NCBI RefSeq assembly: GCF_041146795.1 | Contig: NC_135170.1 | Coordinates: forward strand, 8,079,533 to 8,143,532 | Direction of reading: 5' to 3' | Length of the DNA: 64,000 nt | Source: Maylandia zebra | Taxonomy: Eukaryota > Chordata > Actinopteri > Cichliformes > Cichlidae | Shown here: one piece after another, positions 1-11,584 of the stretch | Layout: every line of letters begins with the position of its first letter | How positions within the stretch are numbered: position 1 is the first letter of the stretch | Made by a program: the position numbers and the translations under genes | Notes under the pieces: model-generated | What the model was told of the DNA's origin: nothing | The model's input: the letters and a program-made list of their open reading frames with translations, nothing else | Databases searched by the model: none

Positions 1-602
1 AAAAACAAAGCATTTATTAAACACATTAAAAGGATTTATTTTATTTTTTGCCTGGCTTAGTAATTCATGATTTGGTATCATCACTACAATCATTCTTTTA
101 TTGAGAATAGAGATTTATAAATCTTAGTTAAATGCATGCTTTTGCTAACATTTGTTCTACAATACATAGCCTCAGAGGACATTTTTGCCAGCAGTATTGA
201 AATCCTAGACAATGTTTGAATATGAATATCTCAAAAAAAAACTATTAAAGCATCAATCTTTCAATGGCTTCTCTCACCACAAAATTAAATCAGGATCTGT
301 AATTTGTGAGTATTGGCTAGTTAAAATGTGGAAATAAACGACTAAATAAAACCGCCCTGTAAAGTCGCATATTTTAGCACACACTAACAAAATTAAACGA
401 AATCACATTGCAGAAGACAGCTAGTGACAATTTTTGAATAGCATATAGTTGTATTACATAATAACGCAAAGACAAAAATGTAAAATACTTTTTACCATGA
501 ATTTCTTCTAAAAAGAGTTTTCAAATGGCACTTTATTTATAACTGATTATTTTAATATAAACATATTTTTTTATTTTTCAAGACTGAAGGCATGCACATT
601 GC
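1..602. other. AT-rich non-coding DNA
   Basis: I see no open frame with recognisable content, no repeat family and no splice-flanked exon here. The stretch is AT-rich and looks like ordinary intergenic or intronic fish DNA. Confidence 0.5.
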
Positions 603-1187
603 CCTGGAGATGTCTTATGCTGCACATCCTTTCCAGCCCTCTCTCTGTCTGACTCTATGGAAGTCCTCTTCTCCTTCTTTAGTATCCAGCCGCATATGCA
701 AATCACTATAATCGCTTTCCTTTGCCACCCATCGCTTTGCTGTATGCCTTGCCTCAGAGTACTCTTGTCTACTTTCTTTATCTCCTTGACTGTCCCATTT
801 TTTCTTTGTTCTTCCTTTAAGTATTTTCCTGTTCTTTCTTATTTCACCAAGTCTCCTTGTTCTCTTTCCTGTATCCAGAGGGCACACCAAATACCTTCTT
901 GCCAGTTTCCCCGTCACGTAGTAAGTCTTCCCCACCACCGAGAGCCTGTTTCAACTCCTGTCTGAACTCTGTGTAACATTTTCTTTCTTCTGCTTCCACC
1001 ACTTAATGCTTGCCTGGGCCTTCACACACTTCCGTTGCTTCATTTCCAAAGTCATCCTACAGATCACTATGCAATGCTGTCTAGCTGCTCTCATGGTTTT
1101 GGGTTTTCGACTCAGTTTGTGGACTTTTGAATTCTTTATCATTTTATTCTCCATTTGGTTCTTAGTTTGCTTATTATTGGTTGACAC
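603..1187 (-). pseudogene. Relic of a LINE open reading frame (region just before the reverse transcriptase)
   Basis: Two minus-strand frames (1187 to 951, then 938 to 615) resemble consecutive pieces of one fish non-LTR retrotransposon protein. The first carries RQHCIVICRMTLEMKQRKC and ASIKWWKQKKENV. The second carries RTKKKWDSQGDKESRQEY, ending in SDLHMRLDTKEGEEDFHRV and RQREGWKGCAA. From memory, fish LINE proteins have the order C(R)MT(L), K(W)WKLKKE, AKKKWD..ESRQEY, RLDTKEGEKDLYRLARQRD between the endonuclease and the reverse transcriptase. The match is to short motifs, the frame is broken between the pieces, and no reverse transcriptase follows. I therefore call it a decayed, truncated copy. 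The clade (RTE-like) is a guess. Confidence 0.55.
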
Positions 1188-4100
1188 TTGCCTAGCATCT
1201 TGAGTCTTAAGTTCTTTGGCTCACTTAATATTCTGCTTCAAAATATTTGGTTTAGTCTGTTCCTATTTTTTCTTAGTCTTTCCCTCCTTCTCTCAACTTG
1301 TCTGTCAATGTCTCTGTGTTTAGTTACATCCTGTTTTATTTTGTTAACCTCTTGACTCATTTCTGTTGTGTTTCATTTTGCTTCCCCTATTTTGTTAATG
1401 TGATTAGTTTCAGCTTTTTCACTATTTTGCCCCACCCATGTTGCTTTTGCCTGATTAGCCTCTGATCTATCTGAATCCTTTGTTAGTCTGTTCTTGTTCT
1501 GTTATTCTGATTGCCTGCTGATCTGTTTCTGCATGTTTTCCCTGTTGGTTTTCTCCATGTTAGTACTTTGCTTATTGGGCTCTGTTTTTTTTCCAGAAGT
1601 CTCAGCCTCAGTTGAGATGATATTTTTGTTTGTTAAATATATCTGCAGTTCTGCACATGGATCCACATTCTCCTTAATTCCTTAAAGCTACATTTGCCCC
1701 TGCAACTACGGTTTCATATCTTTTTCAGATTGTACTTTCTGCATAAAATGTGGTCCACTCTCATGCAACATGTAGTGTTTCTGTCTCTCCTTGAAGTATG
1801 TATTGACAGCTATTTCCATCATTTTCACAAAATCCACTTTTCCATTTATTTATTTATTTATTTATTTTTACTTTTTTGTGGTAGAACATAATCACCAAAT
1901 GGGATGATGGGTTACACCACAGCAATACCACATGAAGAAGGCTCGTATTTACAATCATTTTATCGAATAGACTGTTTATTTAGTGGGACAGGACAAAGTA
2001 CCTTTTTCTGTTTGTTTTTTGTTACCAGCACACAATAAACAGCAGCTACAACTAGTGCTAGGATGTGCTTGATTTACGCCTCTTTTCAGGTTGGTGGCAT
2101 GCAGCTGGTGTGACTCAGGCAGTTTCAGGTTCCTGTGATCTTAAGCATACAGACCAACAACTTGAAACAACTACATCTCACAGCTCCTGTTTGAATCCAG
2201 AAGCTTTGTGAATGACAGCAGCAGTGGCCACCAACATTGAAAATAAAATAACTCCAATTTATTCTGGAATCTCAACACAAAAACTGAATAAAACTCAGTG
2301 AAGCCAATGCCTAATTTTTAAATGCAATAAAAACTTCTCTGAAGCTTTGGCATAGGGGAACATTTTAGGGCCACTTGGAGATGGGGCTTGCAATCTAAGA
2401 TCGAAAACCTTGGACTGTAAAAACTAGTGAACAAGGTAAGCTCTTCAGACATATTTGTATGAATGCAACGGCAGAGGGGAAAGTATTTCTTCCTCCGATC
2501 AAACTAGAGGATTTTTTATTTCAAAAAAATATAAAACATAAAAATGGTGTTTTTTTTAAACTACACTATAGAGCCACTTACTCGTGCCTTTTTTTTTTAG
2601 TTTTACAGCTTGGCCTACACACTATCTTGTGCAAGACATTCTGCTTTTCCCTGGATTGAAATGTGCCAAAATTATAAATTAGTTTTACTTTTGTGCTTCA
2701 TATCAGCCTAAACTGTCAACTCACTTGAGTCTGAGTCCTTCTTGAATCTGACACTGACTCCACTCAAACAAATTTCATATTACAATACTATAATACTAGA
2801 AGAACTGATGGTCACACATGTAACAATAAATAAAAATGCAAGAAAAAAATGTTCTTTAATATCTCGCTATGTTTACTTGCAATATCCACTGTGTCAACTT
2901 TACACACATCTGTTCTGGGCAAGCATGCAACATGTGACAGCATGCTTTTGTGTGACTGTGTTCAGAATGTAAATCCATGTTAATTGACAGTATTTTAGCT
3001 GTCACGCAAGTATAATAACTCCCTTAGGGTTTTTTTGTGATGGGTTCAAGCCTTAGAGTATTGCCTTTTTCTGGTTTTGATCAAATTTTTTGGATTGTGT
3101 GTGGTTAAATCCAGCAGTAGGAGGTCAGGCTGCTGCCATAAATCATGTCTAACAAGTAAAATCCATTCAGCACCAGGTTGCTGCTTGGCTTAATGAATAT
3201 CCAGGTGTGACTCTGATATGAAAAGAAATTGAAATCATGTCTAGGGTTGATTTTGTAGACTAAAATGCATGTAAAAAAAAAAAAACATACACAGACAAAA
3301 AGTTTCAGTTCAGTCTCAGAAAATCTGACATGAGGGTATTAAAAGAGAATGCAACAGACAGGAAGAATAACAAAGCAGACATTCCATAGGGTAGAAACCT
3401 TCCTTTTGAGTGTATTTTATTGACCACCAATAAACAATAAAAGGCAATTCGGCCACCATAAGGCAATACTCTACGATAATATACACAACGTGTACAGCTG
3501 CCGCCTGTACTTTCTCTAGCCACAAATAAACAAGATGGATAATTACCCCTTGGTAAAACATCAAAAGTGGCAAAGAGAGAGAGGAAAAGGAAAGAGACAC
3601 ATAGATGAGCAGGGAGGGAGTAAGAGCAGATATGAAGCTTGAGACAATGTGGTGGGACAGAAATGTTGCTGTCTCAACATGGCGCCTGCAGTCCTGCAGC
3701 TGGGGAACTGTCCTTACTGCCTCCTTTAGTAAGCACTTGTTTATTTCCTTCTGTTTCTCCACCCTTCTTACCCTGCACTCCATGTTTGCCATATTTTCCC
3801 AGTGAGTATTTTCCTTTCCTCAGTGTCTTTTCTTTTCCTCCTCTCCTCTCCTCTCCTCTCCTCTAATCTCCTAAAAAATGGATGGGCGCTGGTTGTTGCA
3901 ACAGCATGTGTTTCTGATTAAAGCTCCACACTGGAGTCTTGTGGATTGCTTCTCATGCAAAATAATGTGACCCAGAGTGTCAGATTTAGCCTGTAATGAA
4001 ACAGAGTAATCTTTATGTTGAGGAAAGCACATCCACTTTTGACTGGCACTATTCTATTATGTTTTCACATGTTCCAATCTCCATCATTTTTTTATTATAA

Positions 4101-5511
4101 TAATAAACAAAATTTATAATAATAATAAAATAATAAGAATCCCAACTGGCTAACCAGATTGGATATTTACTGTAAGGTAATATTTTATACTTGACCTTAC
4201 TTTCTACCATCTTAAACCCTTAACCCAGATAAGTCAGGAAATACTTTTTTAGTATCTATGAAGAGACCACTACATTACTGGAGCTTGCCAGTTATAGTGA
4301 AAATGCTCCTTGAGCATGATGTCATCCTGAAGTTGTCTTATGAAAGACTTAAATACAGTCCTTGTGGAACAAACCATGTTGCTAAGAATACATTTTCTTT
4401 ACCATTAACAGTAATACTGGTGATGATATCACTAGTCTGATGCTATGTTAATCTCTACTTTGATTGTAATAATTTAATGTAATAATAAAAAACAAATAAA
4501 TGAATACAAAAAAACAAAATTTCAAAAAACAACAAAACTAAAACTACAATTGATGTTAAATATTTGTTACATTTGTAAACTGCAATATCTTATTTTGTTA
4601 TTTTATAGACATTACATATGTACTCAGAGCAGTTAACACAAAAACTTGTACAATTACTGCCAAGCTGTGCTCTTATTGTAGATGATGTGTGTCATATGTA
4701 AACACTGTGATCACCACTCATGCTCAGCTACTTGGGTGCTCAATAATATTTACCAAAATTACTTAAAAGTCTTTTTTTCTTAAAACACATTCTTTCTTCT
4801 TCAACAAAATTTGAAGTTATGATGTCAAACAGTGTTTTAAGATGCTTAGTGAATAACCTGCCCAAGTCTCTATTTAATTGCATTTTGTTAAAATGCATTT
4901 TAAAATTACATTTCAATACAGCTCCCAACAGAGATCATAATAATTAATTAATTCAGTTCAATTCATCTACAATACAGAGAAAACCCCAACAAACAAACGG
5001 CAGCCATCTGTCTACAAATAGTTTCGAAACACTTTCACAATATGCTGAAACAGATTCAAGCCCCACTTTTCTGTATGGATGTATATATGTGTGTACACTG
5101 TACAATCTCATTAGTTCCCAGAACTTTAAAAAACTATGCAAACTCATTGCCTCAAAAAAACTAAGTAAAGCCTACTTAAGATAGCTACATTAGGACACTT
5201 ATCCATTTCAAGTACAACTTGTTGTTTCTGGCTGCGCAAGACTAATTGTTTACCCACTGACAAACATTTCAAGTTCTACTAAATTAAAAACAGATTGTAG
5301 TAACTTAAAAAAAAAATCACATTATGTTTTATCATTCTTGAAATTTCTAGTACAACACTTATATTAATATAACACTGAATGTACGTAAGTATGATTCAAA
5401 AAGACTAATTGGGTTTTTAAAATCAGCCCAACTTTTATTTTCAAATGCAAAAACGCATATCAGCCAACATACTGGACACTGTTCTACTGAACAACAAACA
5501 ATTACATTGCC
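1188..5511. other. Long unrecognised AT-rich stretch
   Basis: About 4.3 kb without a recognisable gene. It holds a (TTTA)n run near 1845-1870, a (CTCCT)n run at 3837-3864 and several A/T homopolymers. Open frames present (for example minus 3316-3792) have low-complexity hydrophobic composition and no family resemblance. It could be intron or intergenic DNA. Confidence 0.4.
3837..3864. repeat. (CTCCT)n simple repeat
   Basis: Roughly five tandem CTCCT units in a pyrimidine-rich stretch that begins near 3770. Confidence 0.8.
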
Positions 5512-5557
5512 ATCGTTGTTTCACTGTAAGGTAATAACCTTACAGTGAAACAACGAT
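5512..5557. repeat. Perfect 21-bp inverted repeat with a 4-nt loop
   Basis: Bases 5512-5532 are the exact reverse complement of 5537-5557, with the loop AATA at 5533-5536. The match stops abruptly on both sides. No transposon ends or flanking direct repeats are visible. The hairpin lies in unrecognised AT-rich DNA. Confidence 0.95.
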
Positions 5558-6701
5558 AACAAAGTATCAGATTTAATTATTGTGAAACTATGTTTATACT
5601 CCCCATTACTTTGTATTGCAAGTTACATTACTTATATAATCAAAGTTAAATGTATTTATTGTTCAGCCACAAGTGCAATCTCTAGATCAAACAACATATT
5701 TGTTTTGCATTCAAACACAGAAGCTTGTATGTTGTAATATTTTAAGGATGGCTTGTTTGCAGTCCTGGTATTACTGCCTGAATGACCGTCATGGATTTAG
5801 GTGATCCTAATGTAAGTGCAGAAGAAAGTCTTTAACATTGTCCCAATTTCCCTGCAGGTGACCATCCTTACTGACCACACCATTTGTGATGGAGGACTCA
5901 TCTTCCCTGGTGTCAAATAAGACAAGCAAACAATCATATTCTTTAGAACACCAACTTATTTGCTTTCTTAAAACATCTTTTATTTTTATTTTTTTTTTTT
6001 GCATTTGCTATAGAACAGAACCCGATTTAGACAATCTCAGGTTCTGTCCCCACCGGAGAGGTGACATTTAATGTCCCGCTTGTCAGTCTGGATACCCCTG
6101 ACCACCACCTGACACACAATAATGTCATGAAATCATATTTTTAAAAAAGGCCATGGAAACACGGCCAATAACTTTTCATCCTGGTGATCTGCAGAATAAA
6201 TCAGGCACAAAACAAATTTCACTGTTCAAAAACTTGCAGACTTAACTATACAGTGTAGACCCTCTAAACTAAGTTTGTGGGATATGATCTTTCAAAAAAT
6301 GCAGATCAAACTGTCCTTGTTTGCATTTACTTATTCAGCTTGTCTTGTAGAATTTATTTAAGTCAACAGTAACAGCATAGTGCAGTCATATCTCAAGTCT
6401 AATAAGAGAAGACAGGAAAAGACCAAGAAACAATTTCCCCAAACTAAAGCACAAATGAAACAATAAGTAAAACAGGTTGATCTGGTATGATTAAAGTTTA
6501 GCCTGATTAATATAAATGTCACTGAAAATTACTAATGTATTGTAAAACCAAAATACTTACCACTCATGTAATGAGTGTTGGTCCAAGCCTCAAAGACACA
6601 AAGCAGAGGGAGAAAAAACATAAATTATTTATAAGCTGATTTAATACTTAATGGCTGTGTGACTGTTATAAACTTACAACACAGAAGGTCAATGTAGACC
6701 T
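5558..6701. other. AT-rich non-coding DNA
   Basis: No recognisable gene or repeat family. There is a poly-T run near 5988-6000 and ordinary AT-rich sequence otherwise. Confidence 0.45.
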
Positions 6702-6716
6702 CATACAACCAAATTA

Positions 6717-7737
6717 TTATTTTTTTTTTTATTTATTTATTTATTTATTTTTTTGTGTGTCCCGTTTGGATCTTTAGCCATCAGAATTGTTGTCTTAAGG
6801 CCAAGTAAGATGCCAAGCGGATTTATTTTACCAAGTGGATCATCATGGCCTTGCCATATTGGTCCATTTGATTGACCTTTATTATAATTATGAATTTATT
6901 TTCTGTTGCTACAAACGGGACAGACATGACTGGGGGATAGGACAGGGAGAAAGAATGAAAGAAAGAGAGGGAGAGAAAGAAAACCAAAGGGGAGAAGAGA
7001 CAGTGAGAAGGGGGGGAAGAAAGAAAAAAAAAACACCTGGGTCACCTGTATGGAGAAAAAAAACAGAAGAGAAAGCAGACAACAAAGAGCAACATAATAA
7101 AAAAAAACGGCACCATCACAATAAACTAGCTAGCAGTAGATATCAGTAGATACTAAATAATAAACGATATTGTGCAGCACGCAAGATAGACAGCGCACAA
7201 TGTGCTTTGAGGCAGCAGCCAAGAATGCTGTAGTCCGCGTCTGTGAATACCCGTGTGTACACCTGTGTGCATACCTGTGTGGACCAGCATGCTTGCATTC
7301 CAAAGGTTTCTCCATGTAACGATCTGCTAGGGAGTGTGGGGAGCCACAGCCCCGTCCTCCAGGGTATGAAGCAGGTATGGAGGAGATCAAAACTCCAGAC
7401 ATCCAGAGGCCCCCAGAACACAAGAGACCAAGGAAGACCAACAGAGGGGCAGCCGCGCCACTGTCCCAGTAAGAGCTGAGGAGAGTCCCAGATGAGGGCT
7501 CACTCAGCAGCCGCGGAGCAGAAGCCAGGGGGAGTTGCAGTGACGCGCCCGTGAGCTCCGCCGGCAGCCAGCTGTGCCTGAGTGACCGAGCCCCAGGCCG
7601 AGAGGCCGGGGGCACCCCATCTCCGAAGTGGCCCGAGCGAGCCCCAGGCTCCAGGCCCCGATAAGCGGCCGCCAAGGAGTGAGCCGGTGTGTACCCGGAC
7701 GCCCACCCCCAGACACAAAGAACCACCAACGCACCGA
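6717..7737 (-). mobile_element. 5'-truncated GC-rich retroposon, copy 1, with poly(A) tail (poly-T on this strand)
   Basis: The insertion is framed by an exact 15-bp target duplication, CATACAACCAAATTA, at 6702-6716 and 7738-7752. It begins with a T-rich run (a poly(A) tail read backwards), so the element lies on the minus strand. It continues through a GA-rich segment into a GC-rich stretch (7310-7737). The same sequence, longer at its 5' end, recurs at 29181-30824, also with its own target duplication and poly-T. A poly(A) tail, 13-15 bp duplications and variable 5' truncation are the hallmarks of LINE-mediated target-primed insertion. I see no reverse transcriptase. It could be the long 3' UTR of an L1-like LINE or a non-autonomous retroposon. 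I do not recognise the family name. Confidence 0.8.
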
Positions 7738-7752
7738 CATACAACCAAATTA

Positions 7753-8693
7753 GACTTAATAATACTAAAAACACCATCTACTAAGTGTCTTAATGTGTGG
7801 TATTACCACCGTCAGTTTAGGCCTAAAGAGATATGTGTTTTGTTTTGTTTTTTAAACAGCTAAATAAAATGTATTCATTACATGCTTGTTAAAAGCTAAC
7901 TTCGAATATATAAAGTTTCTAATGAGAACAATAACCAGGTAAAACATGTGACAGTGTTTATATTTAACATAGTCAATTGTGACTTTAACGCAATTCTTTA
8001 GAAGGACAGGCTAAAATTACTTTATTTTTTTTAACTATAAAGCCAAACTAGACTGATGCATGATGCATGTTAAAAATAGTACTTCCCATATAAAGGGCTT
8101 TAGTTGGAAAATTAAAAATCTAAAAATAGTGTACGTTCTTTAAACTTTCCACTCTAAAATAACACTATATCTGGAAAACTGTCCCATGTTTTTTAAAAAA
8201 AGAAAAGGTACAAGCTTCAGCCATGGAACCAACAGAACAGATTTAGAGAAACTGTTCTTAAAAAACCATGCTAATGCAAAGGAATAAAACAATGATCAGA
8301 AATCTGTATGTATCTAAATATAGGATTTATGTTCTTCATAACTGATTATAGTATATTTTTCATATATTCATCTAATCTAAATTAAATATATAACTTAAGG
8401 ACCTTACATGTGAGCCATGAGTTTTCTATTAAGTGTTAGGTAACAAAACGGTAAACTAGACAAAAAAAAGAGAGAGAGAGAGAAAAAAACTAATACAATC
8501 TAAAATCTAAAGAAAAGAAGCCCTCAGGTTCAGTTAGGCACACTTACCTGTAGTTTGTGAAAAAAAAATCAATAGAGCATTTTAGTTCTACACTACACTG
8601 GGGAGTGGTTGCATGCATGCTGGGACACAATGCGATTCATGTCCCTTGAATGCAGGCAAACACAGCAGAATACACATACGAGTCCAAATAAGT

Positions 8694-8700
<7 letters not shown>
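7753..8700. other. AT-rich non-coding DNA
   Basis: No gene or repeat family recognised. There is a short (GA)n run near 8470-8486. Confidence 0.45.

Positions 8701-8784
<84 letters not shown>
8701..8784. repeat. (GT)42 microsatellite
   Basis: An uninterrupted GT dinucleotide run of 84 bp. It is split from a second short GT run (9065-9079) by the LTR inserted between them. The (CA)n/(GT)n open frames on both strands here are artefacts. Confidence 0.97.
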
Positions 8785-8785
<1 letters not shown>

Positions 8786-9064
8786 GTAACGTGCAGTGGA
8801 GGTGAAGCCAGCCGCGGAGGTGTGCAGGTGGATAGCGAATGAGCAACAGCTTCTGACTTTCCAAAAAGTACTCATTTATTTACAATATCAAAATAAAAGT
8901 GCTACCTCTACCACACATTACTAAAGAGCACACTAGTCCGCGTACACACGGGAGCATCCATTACCGGAGGAGTGCGAAGAAGAACAAAAAGGGGGTGACA
9001 CCAGTCGTGAGACAGGAGGCGCCGCCATGTGGTGATACACTGCATTACAATAGCAACTGTTACA
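8785..9064 (-). mobile_element. Solo LTR inserted into the (GT)n tract
   Basis: A 280-bp unit begins TGTAACG and ends GTTACA, so both strands start TG and end CA with an inverted TGTAAC terminus, as LTRs do. GT repeat flanks it directly on both sides (GTGT before and after), consistent with a short target duplication that cannot be measured inside a GT tract. Read on the minus strand, a poly(A) signal AATAAA (8875-8880 in plus coordinates) lies about 95 bp before the 3' end, which suits an R/U5 boundary. That favours minus orientation. No internal retroviral region accompanies it, so it is most simply a solo LTR left by recombination. The family is not identified. Confidence 0.65.
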
Positions 9065-9096
9065 GTGTGTGTGTGTGTGATGCATGATGTGATTTC

Positions 9097-9124
9097 ATTT
9101 CCTAATTATATATAATTAGGAAAT
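9097..9124. repeat. 28-bp perfect palindrome
   Basis: ATTTCCTAATTATA is followed directly by its reverse complement, with no loop. It is AT-rich, so it could form a cruciform. No associated element is visible. Confidence 0.9.
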
Positions 9125-9588
9125 AAAATCTTTTGGGTAAAAATCAGTCAGTGTAATGTATGTGCACATATGTATACAAACAAGACACTTCACATGTTCC
9201 CTGTATTCATTATTTTTTCAGCTCCGAGATTTGCAAGCTCCTCTTCTCCGACGGTCCATTGGACCTGAAACAAAACTGCAGCTCCAGGTATGCTCTGCTA
9301 CCTGAATTCGCAGGTTCTGAAACTTCATCGTCGCCTGGCTGGTAGGTCGGTGTTTATGTCAATTTCCATTAGGCGACGCTGTTGAGTCAAGCACTGGTAA
9401 AACAAGTTATCCAGCTCCACTTGATCGGTGTCAGGACTTGATCGGGGCTCATCTGGAGAAGACTTTAAGGCAACACACATCGGACACGTGTCAGTTGCAT
9501 TAATCTTTTTAATTAATACTACTACAATACAGCTTTCAAAAGCAGGAAATATCATGTAGTGACTTTAAAAGAAATACCATTCATCGTT
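9125..9588. other. Unassigned stretch with an exon-like minus frame
   Basis: A minus-strand frame (9555-9325) reads ...SSPDEPRSSPDTDQVELDNL followed by FYQCLTQQRRLMEIDINT. It is less biased in composition than the surrounding chance frames. I cannot match it to a family, and I see no clear pair of splice sites. It may be a piece of a transposon-encoded protein or chance. Confidence 0.2.
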
Positions 9589-9878
9589 TACAGTTTTTTC
9601 TGAATGCTTAAACCCTAACTGTGATTCTTATAGCACAATTTCTAAAACTATTAATACTTATAGCAAAACCACTCACTGAGTTTGCAAAACTAAAAGCACA
9701 AACACTGCTTTGCACTCAGTTTGCCATTTTGTAACACACACCTTGCAAAATTGTGGCTATCCACAATCCACTGCACAGCACTCTTTTTGCAGAACTGTAA
9801 ACACAACTCACTGCTTTACACTCAATTTCCAAATGATCAACACGCTCCTAGCAAAACTATACACATTTATGGCTATTA

Positions 9879-11478
9879 CAGTGGGGCAAAAAAGTATTTA
9901 GTCAGCCACTGATTGTGCAAGTTCCCCCACTTAAAATGATGACAGAGGTCAGTAATTTGCACCAGAGGTACACTTCAACTGTGAGAGACAGAATGTGAAA
10001 AAAAAATCCATGAATTCACATGGTAGGATTTGTAAAGAATTTATTCGTAAATTAGGGTGGAAAATAAGTATTTGGTCACCTCAAACATGGAAAATCTCTG
10101 GCTCTCACAGACCTGTAACGTCTTCTGTAAGACGCTTTTCTGTCCCCCACTCGTTACCTGTATGAATGGCACCTGTTTGAACTCATCATCTGTATAAAAG
10201 ACACCTGTCCACAGCCTCAAACAGTCAGACTCCAAACTCCGCCATGGCCAAGACCAAAGAGCTTTCGAAGGACACCAGGAAAAGTATTGTAGACCTGCAC
10301 CAGACTGGGAGGAGTGAATCTACAATAGGCAAGCAGCTTGGTGTGAAAAAATCAACTGTGGGAGCAATCATCAGAAAATGGAAGACATACAAGACCACTG
10401 ATAATCTCCCACGATCTGGGGCTCCACGCAAGATCTCATCCCGTGGGGTCAAAAGGATCATGAGAACGGTGAGCAAAGATCCCAGAACCACACGGGGGGA
10501 CCTGGTGAATGACCTGCAGAGAGCTGGGACCAAAGTAACAAAGGTCACCATCAGTAACACACTACAACGGCAGGGAATCAAATCCCGCAGTGCCAGACGT
10601 GTTCCGCTGCTGAAGCCAGTGCATGTCCAGGCCCGTCTGAAGTTTGCCAGAGAGCACATGGATGATACAGCAGAGGATTGGGAGAATGTCATGTGGTCAG
10701 ATGAAACCAAAGTAGAACTTTTTGGTATAAACTCAACTCGTCGTGTTTGGAGGACGAAGAATACTGAGTTGCATCCCAAGAACACCATACCTACTGTGAA
10801 GCATGGGGGTGGAAACATCATGCTATGGGGCTGTTTTTCTGCCAAGGGGACAGGACGACTGATCCGTGTTAAGGACAGAATGAATGGGGCCATGTATCGT
10901 GAGATTTTGAGCCAAAACCTCCTTCCATCAGTGAGAACTTTGAAGATGAAACGAGGCTGGGTCTTCCAACATGACAATGATCCAAAACACACCGCCCGGG
11001 CAACAAAGGAGTGGCTCCGTAAGAAGCATTTGAAAGTCCTGGAGTGGCCTAGCCAGTCTCCAGACTTCAACCCCATAGAAAATCTGTGGCGGGAGTTGAA
11101 AGTCCGTGTTGCTCGGCGACAGCCCCAAAACATCACTGCTCTCGAGAAGATCTGCATGGAGGAATGGGCCAAAATACCAGCTACTGTGTGTGCAAACCTG
11201 GTAAAGACCTATAGTAAACGTTTGACCTCTGTTATTGCCAACAAAGGTTATGTTACAAAGTATTGAGTTGTATTTTTGTTATTGACCAAATACTTTTCCA
11301 CCCTGATTTACGAATAAATTCTTTACAAATCCTACCATGTGGATTCATGGATTTTTTTTCACATTCTGTCTCTCACAGTTGAAGTGTACCTCTGGTGCAA
11401 ATTACTGACCTCTGTCATCATTTTAGGTGGGGGAACTTGCACAATCGGTGGCTGACTAAATACTTTTTTGCCCCACTG
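9879..11478 (+). mobile_element. Complete Tc1-like DNA transposon (DD34E) with about 200-bp terminal inverted repeats
   Basis: Both ends read CAGTGGGGCAAAAAAGTATT inward and are flanked by TA (9877-9878 and 11479-11480), the Tc1/mariner target duplication. The left arm (9879 to about 10080) and the right arm (about 11274 to 11478) are near-identical inverted copies over roughly 200 bp, with few visible differences. An inner AGTATTTGGTCA motif near 10067 repeats the outer AGTATTTAGTCA, the IR/DR plan known from Sleeping-Beauty-type elements. The single gene inside is uninterrupted. At 1600 bp the element has the usual length of an autonomous Tc1. It lies in copy A of the IS630-like family and so is younger than it. 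Confidence 0.95.
10244..11266 (+). CDS. Tc1-like transposase, DD34E, apparently intact
   Basis: The predicted 340-residue protein is the normal length for Tc1 transposases, which cut and rejoin the ends of their own element at TA sites. Residues 1-120 form the paired-like bipartite helix-turn-helix DNA-binding region. It begins [20 protein letters not shown] and has the GRPR-like hinge LPRSGAPRK near residue 50. The catalytic core has its first aspartate in [12 protein letters not shown], the second in QHDNDPKHT and the glutamate in [11 protein letters not shown], with 34 residues between the second D and the E. The ATG is the first in the open frame and lies about 160 bp inside the left repeat, as in related elements. 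I see no stop or frameshift, so it could be active. That is inference: point mutations that kill activity cannot be excluded by eye. Confidence 0.95.
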   Translation: MAKTKELSKDTRKSIVDLHQTGRSESTIGKQLGVKKSTVGAIIRKWKTYKTTDNLPRSGAPRKISSRGVKRIMRTVSKDPRTTRGDLVNDLQRAGTKVTKVTISNTLQRQGIKSRSARRVPLLKPVHVQARLKFAREHMDDTAEDWENVMWSDETKVELFGINSTRRVWRTKNTELHPKNTIPTVKHGGGNIMLWGCFSAKGTGRLIRVKDRMNGAMYREILSQNLLPSVRTLKMKRGWVFQHDNDPKHTARATKEWLRKKHLKVLEWPSQSPDFNPIENLWRELKVRVARRQPQNITALEKICMEEWAKIPATVCANLVKTYSKRLTSVIANKGYVTKY

Positions 11479-11584
11479 TATGTACACTATTTTGCCAACT
11501 GTCTGGCACACTGTCACATGTGAAAACTGTGTTAGATAAGTAGTTCACTTTGCAATCAGCCTAAGCACTATAAATAAGCTACAG

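Noticed and set aside
3316-3792. 158-codon minus-strand open frame
   Set aside because: Hydrophobic, low-complexity composition, overlaps another frame of the same kind, no family motif and no transposon or splice context. Probably chance.
7130-7863. Open frames on both strands (up to 215 codons)
   Set aside because: They follow the GC-rich retroposon and extend past its borders; composition is Pro/Gly/Ser/Arg-rich and the two copies do not preserve one frame.
8588-8875. His-Thr and Cys-Val repeat proteins
   Set aside because: Translations of the (GT)n/(CA)n microsatellite.
10225-11172. 315-codon minus-strand frame
   Set aside because: Antisense shadow of the Tc1 transposase.
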